The translations under genes were made by a program, and so were the position numbers. 44,909 bases of DNA from Lachnospiraceae bacterium (GTDB lineage Bacteria; Bacillota; Clostridia; Lachnospirales; Lachnospiraceae), in contig JAMPGL010000034.1 of assembly GCA_023663945.1 (NCBI GenBank), forward strand, positions 1 through 44,909, given 5' to 3'. Of this stretch, positions 7,052 to 14,369 are shown one piece after another (the first letter of the stretch is position 1; every line of letters starts with the position of its first letter). The notes beneath the pieces were generated by a model. It searched no databases, was not told the origin of the DNA, and worked only from the letters and a program-made list of their open reading frames with translations.

Positions 7052-7975
7052 TTATTTTGCACTCAGCACAGATTGAATCCAATGGATTCTTCTCTGCATA
7101 GATTCTTCTAACATTTTGCTTTCAAGTGCCGTTTCAAATCCATGACATGCGCCTTTCACCTCGTGAAATTCCGCAGGAATGCCTTCTGAATGCAGTCTTT
7201 CCGCAAAGGAAATCCCCTCGTCGCGGAGGCAGTCGAACTCAGCCGCCTCAATATAAGTCTCCGGAAAATGTTTCAGCGATTCAGCCTCTATAGGCGATAC
7301 ATATTGAATCTGTTCAGGCATTTGCTTCCCTAAATATGCCTTCCAAAACATTTCTGTCCGCTTTGCGTCCCAGACGGGCGTGTCTGTAAACTTCTTCATT
7401 GATTCCGTTGCCATGCGCCTATCCAGAACAGGGTATATCAATAATGCCCCCAAAGGTGAAATCTGGATTCTGTCCCACAGCATCAGCGCAACCGCAGCTG
7501 CAAGATTCCCTCCGGCGCTGTCACCCGCCACAATTATTTTATCCTTATTAATCCCTAACCTGTCAGCAGAATTAAGCACCCATTCATAGGTGCAATAACA
7601 ATCTTCTACAGGAACAGGATACTTATATTTAGGTAATAATCTATAATCCGTAAAAATAACTTTACATTTTGCCATTTCCGCATACCACTTTGCAATCTGG
7701 TAATGCGCCTTTGATGCTTTAAGCAAAAGTCCTCCGCCGTGGTAAAATATAATACATGGGAGAATACTGCTGTATTCCTTTGGTTCAATGACAAAGGTCA
7801 AAAGTTTTCCGCCCTTATATCCGGGTGTCGCATATTTATTAACAATAACATTATCGCTTGATTCACATGTGGATAATTCCATTACCATATTCACGATTGA
7901 ATATAAATATATATTTGACGGTGCTTTCTGCTTTGCAATCCTTGCTAATTCACTGTCTATTTCGTACTTCATCAT
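7052..7975 (-). CDS. Alpha/beta hydrolase, hormone-sensitive-lipase type esterase
   Basis: 307 aa with all hallmarks of the HSL / bacterial esterase IV family: oxyanion-hole motif HGGG at residues 79-82, nucleophile Ser153 in GDSAGG, and the catalytic His in ACHGFE near residue 278, with an Asp (probably in EFDCLRDEG) about 30 residues before it. Probably hydrolyses short-chain acyl esters in the cytoplasm; no signal peptide. Single gene, convergent with the GNAT gene. Either of two adjacent ATG codons could be used. Confidence 0.85.
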   Translation of the reverse strand: MMKYEIDSELARIAKQKAPSNIYLYSIVNMVMELSTCESSDNVIVNKYATPGYKGGKLLTFVIEPKEYSSILPCIIFYHGGGLLLKASKAHYQIAKWYAEMAKCKVIFTDYRLLPKYKYPVPVEDCYCTYEWVLNSADRLGINKDKIIVAGDSAGGNLAAAVALMLWDRIQISPLGALLIYPVLDRRMATESMKKFTDTPVWDAKRTEMFWKAYLGKQMPEQIQYVSPIEAESLKHFPETYIEAAEFDCLRDEGISFAERLHSEGIPAEFHEVKGACHGFETALESKMLEESMQRRIHWIQSVLSAK

Positions 7976-8130
7976 GTCATCTTTCCCATTTAATTTAATA
8001 TTTAATTGTGCTTAAAGAGTTATAGTCAGCCTTTTCAATTGATGATTAATATGATACAACCATATTATAGCAGATTGCATAAAAAGTGCAAAGCCCGCTT
8101 ATAATTCAGAATCAATTTTTACAATTTAGG

Positions 8131-8162
8131 TTGACATTACGCATTTTTAGTAATACTATAAT
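8131..8162 (+). promoter_or_regulatory. Promoter of the CptI antitoxin RNA
   Basis: A perfect TTGACA at 8131-8136. Two overlapping -10 choices follow: TACTAT (17-base spacer, 8154-8159) or a perfect TATAAT (20-base spacer, 8157-8162). No start codon follows for about 200 bases, as expected for a promoter driving a non-coding antitoxin RNA. Confidence 0.55.
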
Positions 8163-8167
8163 AACGG

Positions 8168-8343
8168 AAGTAAAACTTCTGTTTGAAGCGTTTGTCAGAA
8201 GTGCTTGGCTTTATAATAGAATGTATCATTTGATGCTTTCTATTATATACAATAAAAACTGAAGAAATTGTGAGGGGTTCGTCAGATGTACCTGTCTAAA
8301 AAAAGCTGAAGAAATTATCGGGAACTAAATAGTTCCCGTTTTT
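8168..8343 (+). ncRNA. cptI: CptI-type antitoxin RNA (type III TA)
   Basis: Between a strong promoter and a terminator directly upstream of a CptN-like toxin gene, the position of type III antitoxin RNAs. The motif AAAA(A/G)CTGAAGAAATT occurs at 8254 and again at 8301, giving a unit of about 46 bases present once in full and once in part, the unit size reported for CptI. A separate hairpin lies upstream at about 8216-8246 (AATAGAA / TTCTATT). In this class the repeats are cut by the toxin and bind it as pseudoknots. Start and end are estimates. Confidence 0.65.
8319..8343 (+). terminator. Terminator between cptI and cptN
   Basis: CGGGAACT, loop AAAT, AGTTCCCG, then five T: a textbook rho-independent terminator. 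In type III modules a leaky terminator at this point sets the ratio of antitoxin RNA to toxin mRNA. Confidence 0.85.
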
Positions 8344-8358
8344 ACATTGAGGAGAATC

Positions 8359-8792
8359 ATGGAATTTATACTTTGTTACATAAAAAAAGCTATTTTGAAG
8401 CACACCAAGATTTCATAAAGATTTTAAATATTGGAGATGCAGACAAACAATCAAAAAGAACGCATTTATGTATTAAAATTATGTTAAACAAAAATGCTTT
8501 CTATATTCCATTACGAAATAATCTTGGTGCGGAAATAAGGAAATTTGGCAGAATTGGACATTCTGTTCCATCGGAAAAACGAAAGAATGCTGGTTTAGAT
8601 TTTCGTTATGCGCTGATAGTAAATGATTCAACTTATATTGAAGTACAAACAGAAAGAAAAATACCCGCTTCACAATATAGACGCATTCAAAGAGACTATC
8701 ATCTGATCCAATCCGAGTTTGAGGTCTATCTCAGAGGCTATAGTCAAATACCCCGTAGCAAGCTGACGGGGTATTTGACTTTCTCCCACTAA
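8359..8792 (+). pseudogene. cptN: CptN-like type III toxin endoribonuclease; frame needs -1 shift
   Basis: The body (KSYFEAHQDF, KRTHLCIKI, FYIPLRNN, FGRIGHSVPS, KNAGLDFRYALIVND, YIE) matches the CptN/ToxN/AbiQ RNase fold. The only start with a good ribosome binding site (GAGGAGAATC before the ATG at 8359) is out of frame with this body: zero-frame translation stops after 19 codons. The two frames meet at A AAA AAA (8382-8388), a classic -1 slippery heptamer. A -1 shift would give MEFILCYIKK then SYFEA, a sensible CptN N-terminus. So either one A was lost from the run (dead toxin) or slippage makes the toxin. The last about 16 codons lie in the hairpin repeat 8742-8780 and its flank. Confidence 0.75.
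8742..8780. repeat. GC-rich hairpin repeat, copy 2
   Basis: AGTCAAATACCCCG pairs perfectly over 14 bp with CGGGGTATTTGACT around the loop TAGCAAGCTGA. It is an inverted copy of the element at 22-53. It lies inside the 3' end of the cptN frame and marks the change from the AT-rich island to core genes. It could terminate transcription from both sides. Confidence 0.8.
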
Positions 8793-8815
8793 ATTAGCGC
8801 CCCCGAAAATCTGTT

Positions 8816-10192
8816 TTATATTTTAATCTGCGTCCATTTCCCCTTTTTAAAACGTGCAGAAGCAAACAAAAATCTTGAAACCTGATCCGCCAGTACTCCC
8901 AGCCAGATTCCCACAATGCCAAGCCCAAATACATATCCGCCCAGATAAGAGCCTGCGGTACGGATAAAGGTAACGCTGATAGTAGAGGCAGCCGCCGTAT
9001 AAAGCGTGTCCCCCGCGCCGCGCAGGCATCCCATGTATACTACCTGACTGATCTGAAAAGCAACCACAAAAATAATTACCCGCATGATACCCACGCCAAG
9101 ACTCACAATATGCGCCTCCTCAAAGAAAAGCCCCATCAGAGGTCTTGCTCCAAAAAAGTAAACCACCGCAAGACATACAGAAATCACACCGCCAAACATT
9201 CTACAGATACTTCCAAATTCCTTTGCCATCTTTTCATCTCCGGCTCCCAAACTTCGCCCAATCAGCGCTACCGCCGCCGCCTGCAGACCATCTCCAAAGG
9301 AAAAGGAAAGTCCCATAATGTTCATGCCTACCTGATGCGCCGCCATCGCATCCGTTCCCTGCTTTGCCGCCATGATTGCCGTCATCATAAATCCAATCCG
9401 CATCAAGATTTGTTCAAAGAAAACGCTGTATCCCACATGGATTAAATTGTACAGAGACTTGGCGGCAGGGCGTACCTTGTTTTTCAAAATATAAGGAATA
9501 CTGATAAAGCCGTCCGGCTTTAGGATTGATAAAATACTCATAATGCAGGCAACCACCGTCCCCAGAACCGTTGCCAGCGCCGCACCTTGTATGCCAAGAG
9601 CCGGAAATCCGAAATGTCCGTTAATCAGCAGATAATTACATATGATATTGACCGTATTGGAAGTAACATTGGTGCGCATTGTAATCTTGGTATTCCCCGC
9701 GCCTCTCTGGGCAGAATTAATCCCCATTTGAATGCAGTTAAAAATCATGCCTCCCATGATGATCCGAAAATAAGCCACTGCGCTGTCATGGGTTTCTGCC
9801 GTGGAACCGCACAGCCGGATAATAGGATTCGCCAACAGCACAAACAAAATACTCAAAGCCACCGCCGCTATAAGAATAAAAACAATAGCCGTGCTTAAGA
9901 TTCTGTTTGCCTCCTTCGGCTTTTCCTCCCCTCTCCGCCTTGCAACCAACGCTGAGATTGCCACATTTGCCGCAAAAAACAAAGACAGCCCCATAAACTT
10001 AGGCTGAGTCGTAAGCCCTACGGCGGCTACCGCGTAGGCGCCGAGCGAACTCACCATCAGCGAATCCACCAGCCCTGCAAACGCAACAAAAAAGGACTCC
10101 ACAATCGAGGGCCATGCCATATTGAAGGTAATGCGAATATTTTCACGGCTATGCTTCATTTGTTTCTTCTGAGATTTTATCTGTGTTTTCAT
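8816..10192 (-). CDS. MATE family efflux transporter
   Basis: 458 aa with about 12 hydrophobic segments in two homologous halves, as in MATE (multidrug and toxin extrusion) antiporters. Typical features are MAWPSIVESFFVAFAGLVDSL at the N-terminus, GINSAQRGAGNT in the first half and MGCLRGAGDT in the second. It probably exports cationic drugs or metabolites with Na+ or H+ antiport. AGGAAAG precedes the ATG. The promoter about 45 bases upstream carries a dyad, so a local repressor is likely. Confidence 0.9.
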   Translation of the reverse strand: MKTQIKSQKKQMKHSRENIRITFNMAWPSIVESFFVAFAGLVDSLMVSSLGAYAVAAVGLTTQPKFMGLSLFFAANVAISALVARRRGEEKPKEANRILSTAIVFILIAAVALSILFVLLANPIIRLCGSTAETHDSAVAYFRIIMGGMIFNCIQMGINSAQRGAGNTKITMRTNVTSNTVNIICNYLLINGHFGFPALGIQGAALATVLGTVVACIMSILSILKPDGFISIPYILKNKVRPAAKSLYNLIHVGYSVFFEQILMRIGFMMTAIMAAKQGTDAMAAHQVGMNIMGLSFSFGDGLQAAAVALIGRSLGAGDEKMAKEFGSICRMFGGVISVCLAVVYFFGARPLMGLFFEEAHIVSLGVGIMRVIIFVVAFQISQVVYMGCLRGAGDTLYTAAASTISVTFIRTAGSYLGGYVFGLGIVGIWLGVLADQVSRFLFASARFKKGKWTQIKI

Positions 10193-10235
10193 TTTGCTTT
10201 CCTGTCTATAAGTTTAATTTCCACTGCCATCTCCT

Positions 10236-10264
10236 ATTGTATTCGTGTAAAAATACAATGTCAA
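10236..10264 (-). promoter_or_regulatory. MATE gene promoter with overlapping dyad
   Basis: On the minus strand: TTGACA, 17-base spacer, TACAAT. The spacer and -10 include the inverted repeat ATTGTATT / AATACAAT with an 8-base gap (10236-10259), the layout of a repressor operator such as MarR-type sites. No regulator gene of that type is adjacent. Confidence 0.65.
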
Positions 10265-10291
10265 GAATCCGCAGGGCGACTGTTTGTTAAA

Positions 10292-10552
10292 TTACCATTC
10301 CTCAGCCGGGTCATACACAGAACATTCTTCCAACGGTTCTTTTCCCGCTTCAATAATACTTTTCTCCATCTCATCAGCCCTTTGCTCCAAAAAATTTAAA
10401 TAAGCCTCTGTAGACGGCATCGCATTAACCGCAAACTGAAGCAGGTCTTTCTCCCCCCAGCCGTTTATTTGCTGATAGCGCATTGCTAATTGTTCAAGCC
10501 GTTTTTCCAGCCCTCTATTGTCGATAATATACTCTAATAAAAAATGCTTCAT
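10292..10552 (-). CDS. Small hypothetical protein, 86 aa
   Basis: The start is set by AAGGAGG nine bases before the ATG of MKHFLLEY; upstream ATGs are too close to it. The protein is helical and acidic (NRGLEKRLEQLAMRYQQ, EAYLNFLEQRADEME), with no membrane segment or zinc motif. It lies upstream of the MATE gene in the same direction, but the MATE promoter sits between them, so they need not be one operon. Family not recognised. Confidence 0.6.
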   Translation of the reverse strand: MKHFLLEYIIDNRGLEKRLEQLAMRYQQINGWGEKDLLQFAVNAMPSTEAYLNFLEQRADEMEKSIIEAGKEPLEECSVYDPAEEW

Positions 10553-10791
10553 AGACATACGCCTCCTTTTTTTTATCATATTATGCCATTAATTACTTAT
10601 ACTTTTTGATATAAAATAGTCTTTCCTTATCTTTCATTTCAATACTTACACTTTTCAATCTTGTTTTCATATTAATCTCTCATCGTTAATTTATCAGTCA
10701 GAAAGCCTCTTGTCAACCGTGCACCGTTAATATGGCGTCTTAAAATTTCATATACTCTCATTGACAATATAGTACCTAAAGGAGAGCTTTT

Positions 10792-11034
10792 ATGACATAT
10801 TCAGATGCAATCATAAAGCGATTAAGCGATTTATGTAAAGAACGCAGCATTACAATAAACAAACTTGCCACTCTATCAGGCATAACCCAATCTACAGTTG
10901 ATAATCTTATAAAAGGTAAGACTAAAAATCCTAAATTGAAAACCCTGCACAAATTAGCAATTGGTTTAGATATGACTGTTTCTGAATTATTAGATTTTCC
11001 TGAAATGAATGAAACGATTTTTGAAGACGAATAA
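10792..11034 (+). CDS. XRE/Cro-type HTH regulator, 80 aa
   Basis: A complete single-domain Cro/C1-type DNA-binding protein. The helix-turn-helix runs over about residues 22-45 (KLATLSGITQSTVDNLIKGK), followed by TLHKLAIGLDMTVSELLDF. There is no sensor domain. AAAGGAG precedes the ATG. Single gene, divergent from the 86-aa gene and convergent with the CmpB-like gene. Its target is unknown; the intergenic space on its left, including the MATE promoter region, is the closest candidate. Confidence 0.85.
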   Translation: MTYSDAIIKRLSDLCKERSITINKLATLSGITQSTVDNLIKGKTKNPKLKTLHKLAIGLDMTVSELLDFPEMNETIFEDE

Positions 11035-11148
11035 AACACCACCGAATGCTTATCTCATCCGATGGTGTCCGCCTAATATGGATATTCGCTTGTTCCTCCT
11101 GTTTCATAGTTTTCGGCTCATTGCCCGCGGGAATCAATATCCTGCTGT

Positions 11149-12066
11149 CTACTTCCTCCCTCTTCTCTCCTGAACAGCTCTTTTCATTTCTTCCAATGCT
11201 TCTTCAAACCGTTTGGAATACATGCTGGGATTGCCTTTAATGATATTCCTCAGATAAAGGTCTTTCAGCCCTCTAAACTGTTTCCGGCGTTCCTTCTCAA
11301 CGGTATACCTGCTTCTCAGCTCGGAAATTTCTTCCCGAACCTCTTCCATAAACTCAGAAGGATTCAGCCTCATGCGCTCCTTCACAGCGCCAAATCGTCC
11401 TTCAATATGCTCCATCAATTCATCAATGCGCATACTGTTTTCCTGCCTGCGCTGTTCAATCTCGTCATTTGCCACTGCCACAATTACATCAAGCCGCTTC
11501 TGGATACGTTCCATCTCCGCCTTCGCCTTGTCCAGACCAACCAGCAGATCCCGCAAATCCAGAGCCGCCTTGAAGGAAAGGGTAAAATCTGAAATTATGT
11601 AAACCGATACTACAGACGTAACAGTCGTTATGATGCCGTATGGAACCGACAAAATCAGCTTTTCCACACCTTTATGCAAAAACTCCGTCATAAATATCGT
11701 GAGAAAGCCCCATGCTATTGTGGAAGAAAGGCAGATGTGCCCTTTATAATTAAACTTTTGGTTGGAGTAGTCCCAATAACGTACTTTAAACAGGGACTCC
11801 ATCGCCATCCCTGTGACCAGCTCCAATGCCGTAGCGCCCACGCATCCCGCCAGATATGTTAAAACAAGATTATCCTGAAAAGGCATGGACACCACAAGCA
11901 TCATAATTGCGCCGCTTCCGTAAATTGGGAGAAAGGGTCCCCGCATAAAACCTCTGTTTACAAATTTTCTGCTTTTAAGCGACACATAAGTAGATTCAAA
12001 AATCCATCCAAAAAAACAATAAAAATAAAAGAAAAATACCCACTGCGTTATTGTATAGTTGTACAT
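11149..12066 (-). CDS. CmpB-like putative ABC transporter permease (DUF1113 type)
   Basis: 305 aa. Residues of about 1-165 hold five or so membrane segments with the family signature FFGWIFESTYVSL and RGFMRGPFLPIYGSGA. Residues of about 180-305 are a long charged, probably coiled-coil cytoplasmic domain (LDKAKAEMERIQKRL ... EEALEEMKRAVQERRGRK). The family is annotated as a putative ABC permease, but no ATPase gene is nearby, so a transport role is doubtful. GAGGAAAG precedes the ATG. Thirteen bases separate it from the upstream GTPase gene, so it probably belongs to the same transcript. Confidence 0.8.
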   Translation of the reverse strand: MYNYTITQWVFFFYFYCFFGWIFESTYVSLKSRKFVNRGFMRGPFLPIYGSGAIMMLVVSMPFQDNLVLTYLAGCVGATALELVTGMAMESLFKVRYWDYSNQKFNYKGHICLSSTIAWGFLTIFMTEFLHKGVEKLILSVPYGIITTVTSVVSVYIISDFTLSFKAALDLRDLLVGLDKAKAEMERIQKRLDVIVAVANDEIEQRRQENSMRIDELMEHIEGRFGAVKERMRLNPSEFMEEVREEISELRSRYTVEKERRKQFRGLKDLYLRNIIKGNPSMYSKRFEEALEEMKRAVQERRGRK

Positions 12067-12079
12067 CTTTCTTTCCTCT

Positions 12080-13009
12080 TTACGTAAAACTGATGATTTC
12101 TTCCTTCGGCGCTTTTGCCTGCTCCACGCTTAGTGCTTTCAGCACCGGTCCTTCCCCGCCGTAGTCAGCAAAATATTCCTTTGCCACCTTTGCCGTCACT
12201 TTCACCCACTGCTTATCCCGCAGCGTACTTTCCTTGTCATACTCACATGCAAACCCCAGAAACGCCATATCCTCCGCACAGCATGTCATTGCCATGCGCC
12301 CGGGCACAAAGTAACCGGCTGGAAATCCGGATGGCTTTAAAACCATAGCGGTAAACTGGATTGTTTTGTCAATATAGCGTTCCAGATTGTCGAGACTGTC
12401 CAGATACCAGATTCCATAACCCTCGTTATCTAACTCAATAACCGGCGCATCCAGACTGTAAGGCAAGTCATCTTCAAAAATCTGGTTCACTTCTCCCTCG
12501 GAATCTTCAAAAATAATATCCGCTTTCGGGTTAATCGCCTTTACATTTCTCTTATAAACGCTTAAATCCTCCACATTATCACAACGATTAAAAATAATCA
12601 TCTCCGATTTCCGAAGCATCTCCGCTAAGAGCGATTTCATATTGGTAAAATACATGGGAAACGTGGATGCATCAATGGTCGTAATCTGCTGTTCTACCCG
12701 CCAGTGAAAAGGAAGCTTCATATTTTTAAAATTCCACATCCCGTTGTATTCAATAATAATGCGCTCCGGCTTGTATTTCTTTTCCAGTTCAATCAGATGA
12801 GAGGGATTAAAGTCCTCCTCATCCTCAATCAGCACCATATCTGTGCGGCTCATTTTGAGAAGTCTCTCATCATACTCCACTTCACCCTCCTCGCAGAGGA
12901 TCAAAAGTGTCCTCCCCTTAATCTGAAAGTAGGGCTGTTCAATCGTATAACAGATAAATTCCGTTTTACCGCTTTCCAAAAAACCATTGATCACATAAAC
13001 CGGTTTCAT
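12080..13009 (-). CDS. COG0523 GTPase with DUF1980-like C-terminal domain
   Basis: The start is set by AGAAGG six bases before the ATG of MKPVYVINGF. The N-terminal GTPase has a P-loop GFLESGKT at about residues 8-15; the CxCC metal motif of true COG0523 proteins is missing, replaced by an acidic stretch around CEEGEVEYDE. The C-terminal third (AMVLKPSGFPAGYFVPGRMAMTCCAEDMAFLGF) resembles the TIGR03943/COG3689 domain (B. subtilis YcgQ-like), normally found with zinc-regulated permeases. Fusion to the GTPase suggests metal delivery at the membrane, an inference. It is paired 45 bases downstream of the His-rich GTPase. Confidence 0.75.
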   Translation of the reverse strand: MKPVYVINGFLESGKTEFICYTIEQPYFQIKGRTLLILCEEGEVEYDERLLKMSRTDMVLIEDEEDFNPSHLIELEKKYKPERIIIEYNGMWNFKNMKLPFHWRVEQQITTIDASTFPMYFTNMKSLLAEMLRKSEMIIFNRCDNVEDLSVYKRNVKAINPKADIIFEDSEGEVNQIFEDDLPYSLDAPVIELDNEGYGIWYLDSLDNLERYIDKTIQFTAMVLKPSGFPAGYFVPGRMAMTCCAEDMAFLGFACEYDKESTLRDKQWVKVTAKVAKEYFADYGGEGPVLKALSVEQAKAPKEEIISFT

Positions 13010-13054
13010 TCTATACCTTCTTTCTGCTTGACCCGCCATTAAATAACATCTGTT

Positions 13055-14230
13055 TTACGCAGAAAACAACTGCTTCAGCGCATCTTCCTTCAGTTCGGAA
13101 CCAATCACACAGAATTTTCCTGTCACGTCCGGCTTGCCTTCACGCACATTGCTCTCTCCCGGAACATAGTCAAAATAAATCCAGCCGCCGTCAACTCCGG
13201 GTACCATTCCTTTTGCCCGGAGGACAAAACCGTAGGTACCTTCTTTTTCCAGTTCATCCAAAATATTTTCCACATCGGATTTGCTGTACGCCTTGGGCGT
13301 CTCCATTCCCCAGCTGGTAAATACCTCGTCTGCGTGATGATGCCCATGCTCATGATCGTGACAGCCGCAGGTACACTCCGGTCCATGGTCGTGGTGATGA
13401 TGCTCGTGCTCATCCTCTTCATGATGGTGATGATGCTCATGCTCCTCGTCCTCATGATGGTGATGGTGCTCGTGCTCCTCGTCCTCATGATGATGATGGT
13501 GCTCATGCTCCTCGTCCTCATGATGATGATGGTGCTCGTGCTCCTCGTCCTCATGATGGTGATGATGGTGCTCATGCTCCTCATCTTCATGCCGATGCGC
13601 CCTAAGCTCCTCCATCAATTCCGCTTCCAAGTCCTTCGCACCTTCGATTGTTGCAAGAATGTCCTCTCCTTCAATCTGCTCCCAAGGAGTTGTGATAATC
13701 ACTGCCTTTTCATTGTGCTCCCGGATCAGTTCAATCGCCTTATTCAGTTTCTCCTCGGAAATATCTCCGGTACGGCTAAGAACTATTGTTCCTGCATATT
13801 CAATCTGATTGATAAAGAACTCTCCAAAGTTCTTGATATACATTTTACATTTAGACGCATCCACCACTGCCACCGCACTGTTAAGGACTACCTCTTTACT
13901 GTCGATCACATCCTGGACTGCCTTCATTACATCCGAAAGTTTACCGACTCCGGAGGGCTCGATTAAAATCCGCTCCGGTTCATAGGTATGCAGAACTTCC
14001 TTTAATGACGTTCCAAAATCACCAACCAGAGAACAGCAGATACAGCCGGAATTCATTTCCTTAATCTCAATTCCCGCTTCTTTCAAAAATCCGCCGTCAA
14101 TTCCGATTTCGCCAAATTCATTCTCAATCAAAACTACTTTGGTATCTGAGAGTGCCTCCGCGAGGAGCTTTTTAATCAGCGTCGTCTTTCCTGCGCCCAA
14201 AAATCCGGACACAATATCAATCTTTGTCAT
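13055..14230 (-). CDS. CobW/COG0523 metallochaperone GTPase with His-rich repeat
   Basis: 391 aa. P-loop GFLGAGKTT (about residues 9-17), the metal-binding GCICC motif (about 63-67), the SRTGD nucleotide motif and the C-terminal CobW_C domain (about 310-391) are all present. Between them sits a Glu/Asp/His-rich insert (about residues 215-300) with six near-identical units and a final Cys/His cluster (CTCGCHDHEHGHHH). Such GTPases pass Zn, Ni or Co to target enzymes; the insert should store or buffer metal. A strong promoter lies upstream and the second GTPase follows, so the pair form an operon. Confidence 0.9.
   Translation of the reverse strand: MTKIDIVSGFLGAGKTTLIKKLLAEALSDTKVVLIENEFGEIGIDGGFLKEAGIEIKEMNSGCICCSLVGDFGTSLKEVLHTYEPERILIEPSGVGKLSDVMKAVQDVIDSKEVVLNSAVAVVDASKCKMYIKNFGEFFINQIEYAGTIVLSRTGDISEEKLNKAIELIREHNEKAVIITTPWEQIEGEDILATIEGAKDLEAELMEELRAHRHEDEEHEHHHHHHEDEEHEHHHHHEDEEHEHHHHHEDEEHEHHHHHEDEEHEHHHHHEEDEHEHHHHDHGPECTCGCHDHEHGHHHADEVFTSWGMETPKAYSKSDVENILDELEKEGTYGFVLRAKGMVPGVDGGWIYFDYVPGESNVREGKPDVTGKFCVIGSELKEDALKQLFSA
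13391..13588 (-). repeat. In-gene His-codon tandem repeat (33-bp unit)
   Basis: Six consecutive units of EDEEHEHHHHH type: one of 36 bp, four of 33 bp and one degenerate of 30 bp. All lengths are multiples of three, so copy number can change without breaking the GTPase frame. Confidence 0.9.
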
Positions 14231-14289
14231 TTAAATTCCTTCTTTCTAAAATAATGATCGGTTTCCGTTTTATCTCTTATCAACCTTAT

Positions 14290-14318
14290 ATTATAATAAT
14301 CCCACTTCCGAAAGTCAA
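14290..14318 (-). promoter_or_regulatory. Promoter of the COG0523 operon
   Basis: On the minus strand TTGACT, 17-base spacer, perfect TATAAT, about 60 bases before the ATG. I did not find a clear Zur box in the leader. Confidence 0.65.
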
Positions 14319-14369
14319 ATATTCCAGAACTCCTTCGCGGCAAATCGGTAATAGCTCCATCAGAACCAT

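Noticed and set aside
13391-13588. Repeat array considered as CRISPR
   Set aside because: Units are contiguous, code for His/Glu runs in frame and have no spacers.
13123-13966. Long Met-, Arg- or Val-rich frames on both strands over the His-repeat
   Set aside because: Shadows of the GTPase repeat (CAT/GAG codons read in other frames).
14231-14330. Zur box in the COG0523 operon leader
   Set aside because: No sequence close to the Firmicute Zur palindrome was found.
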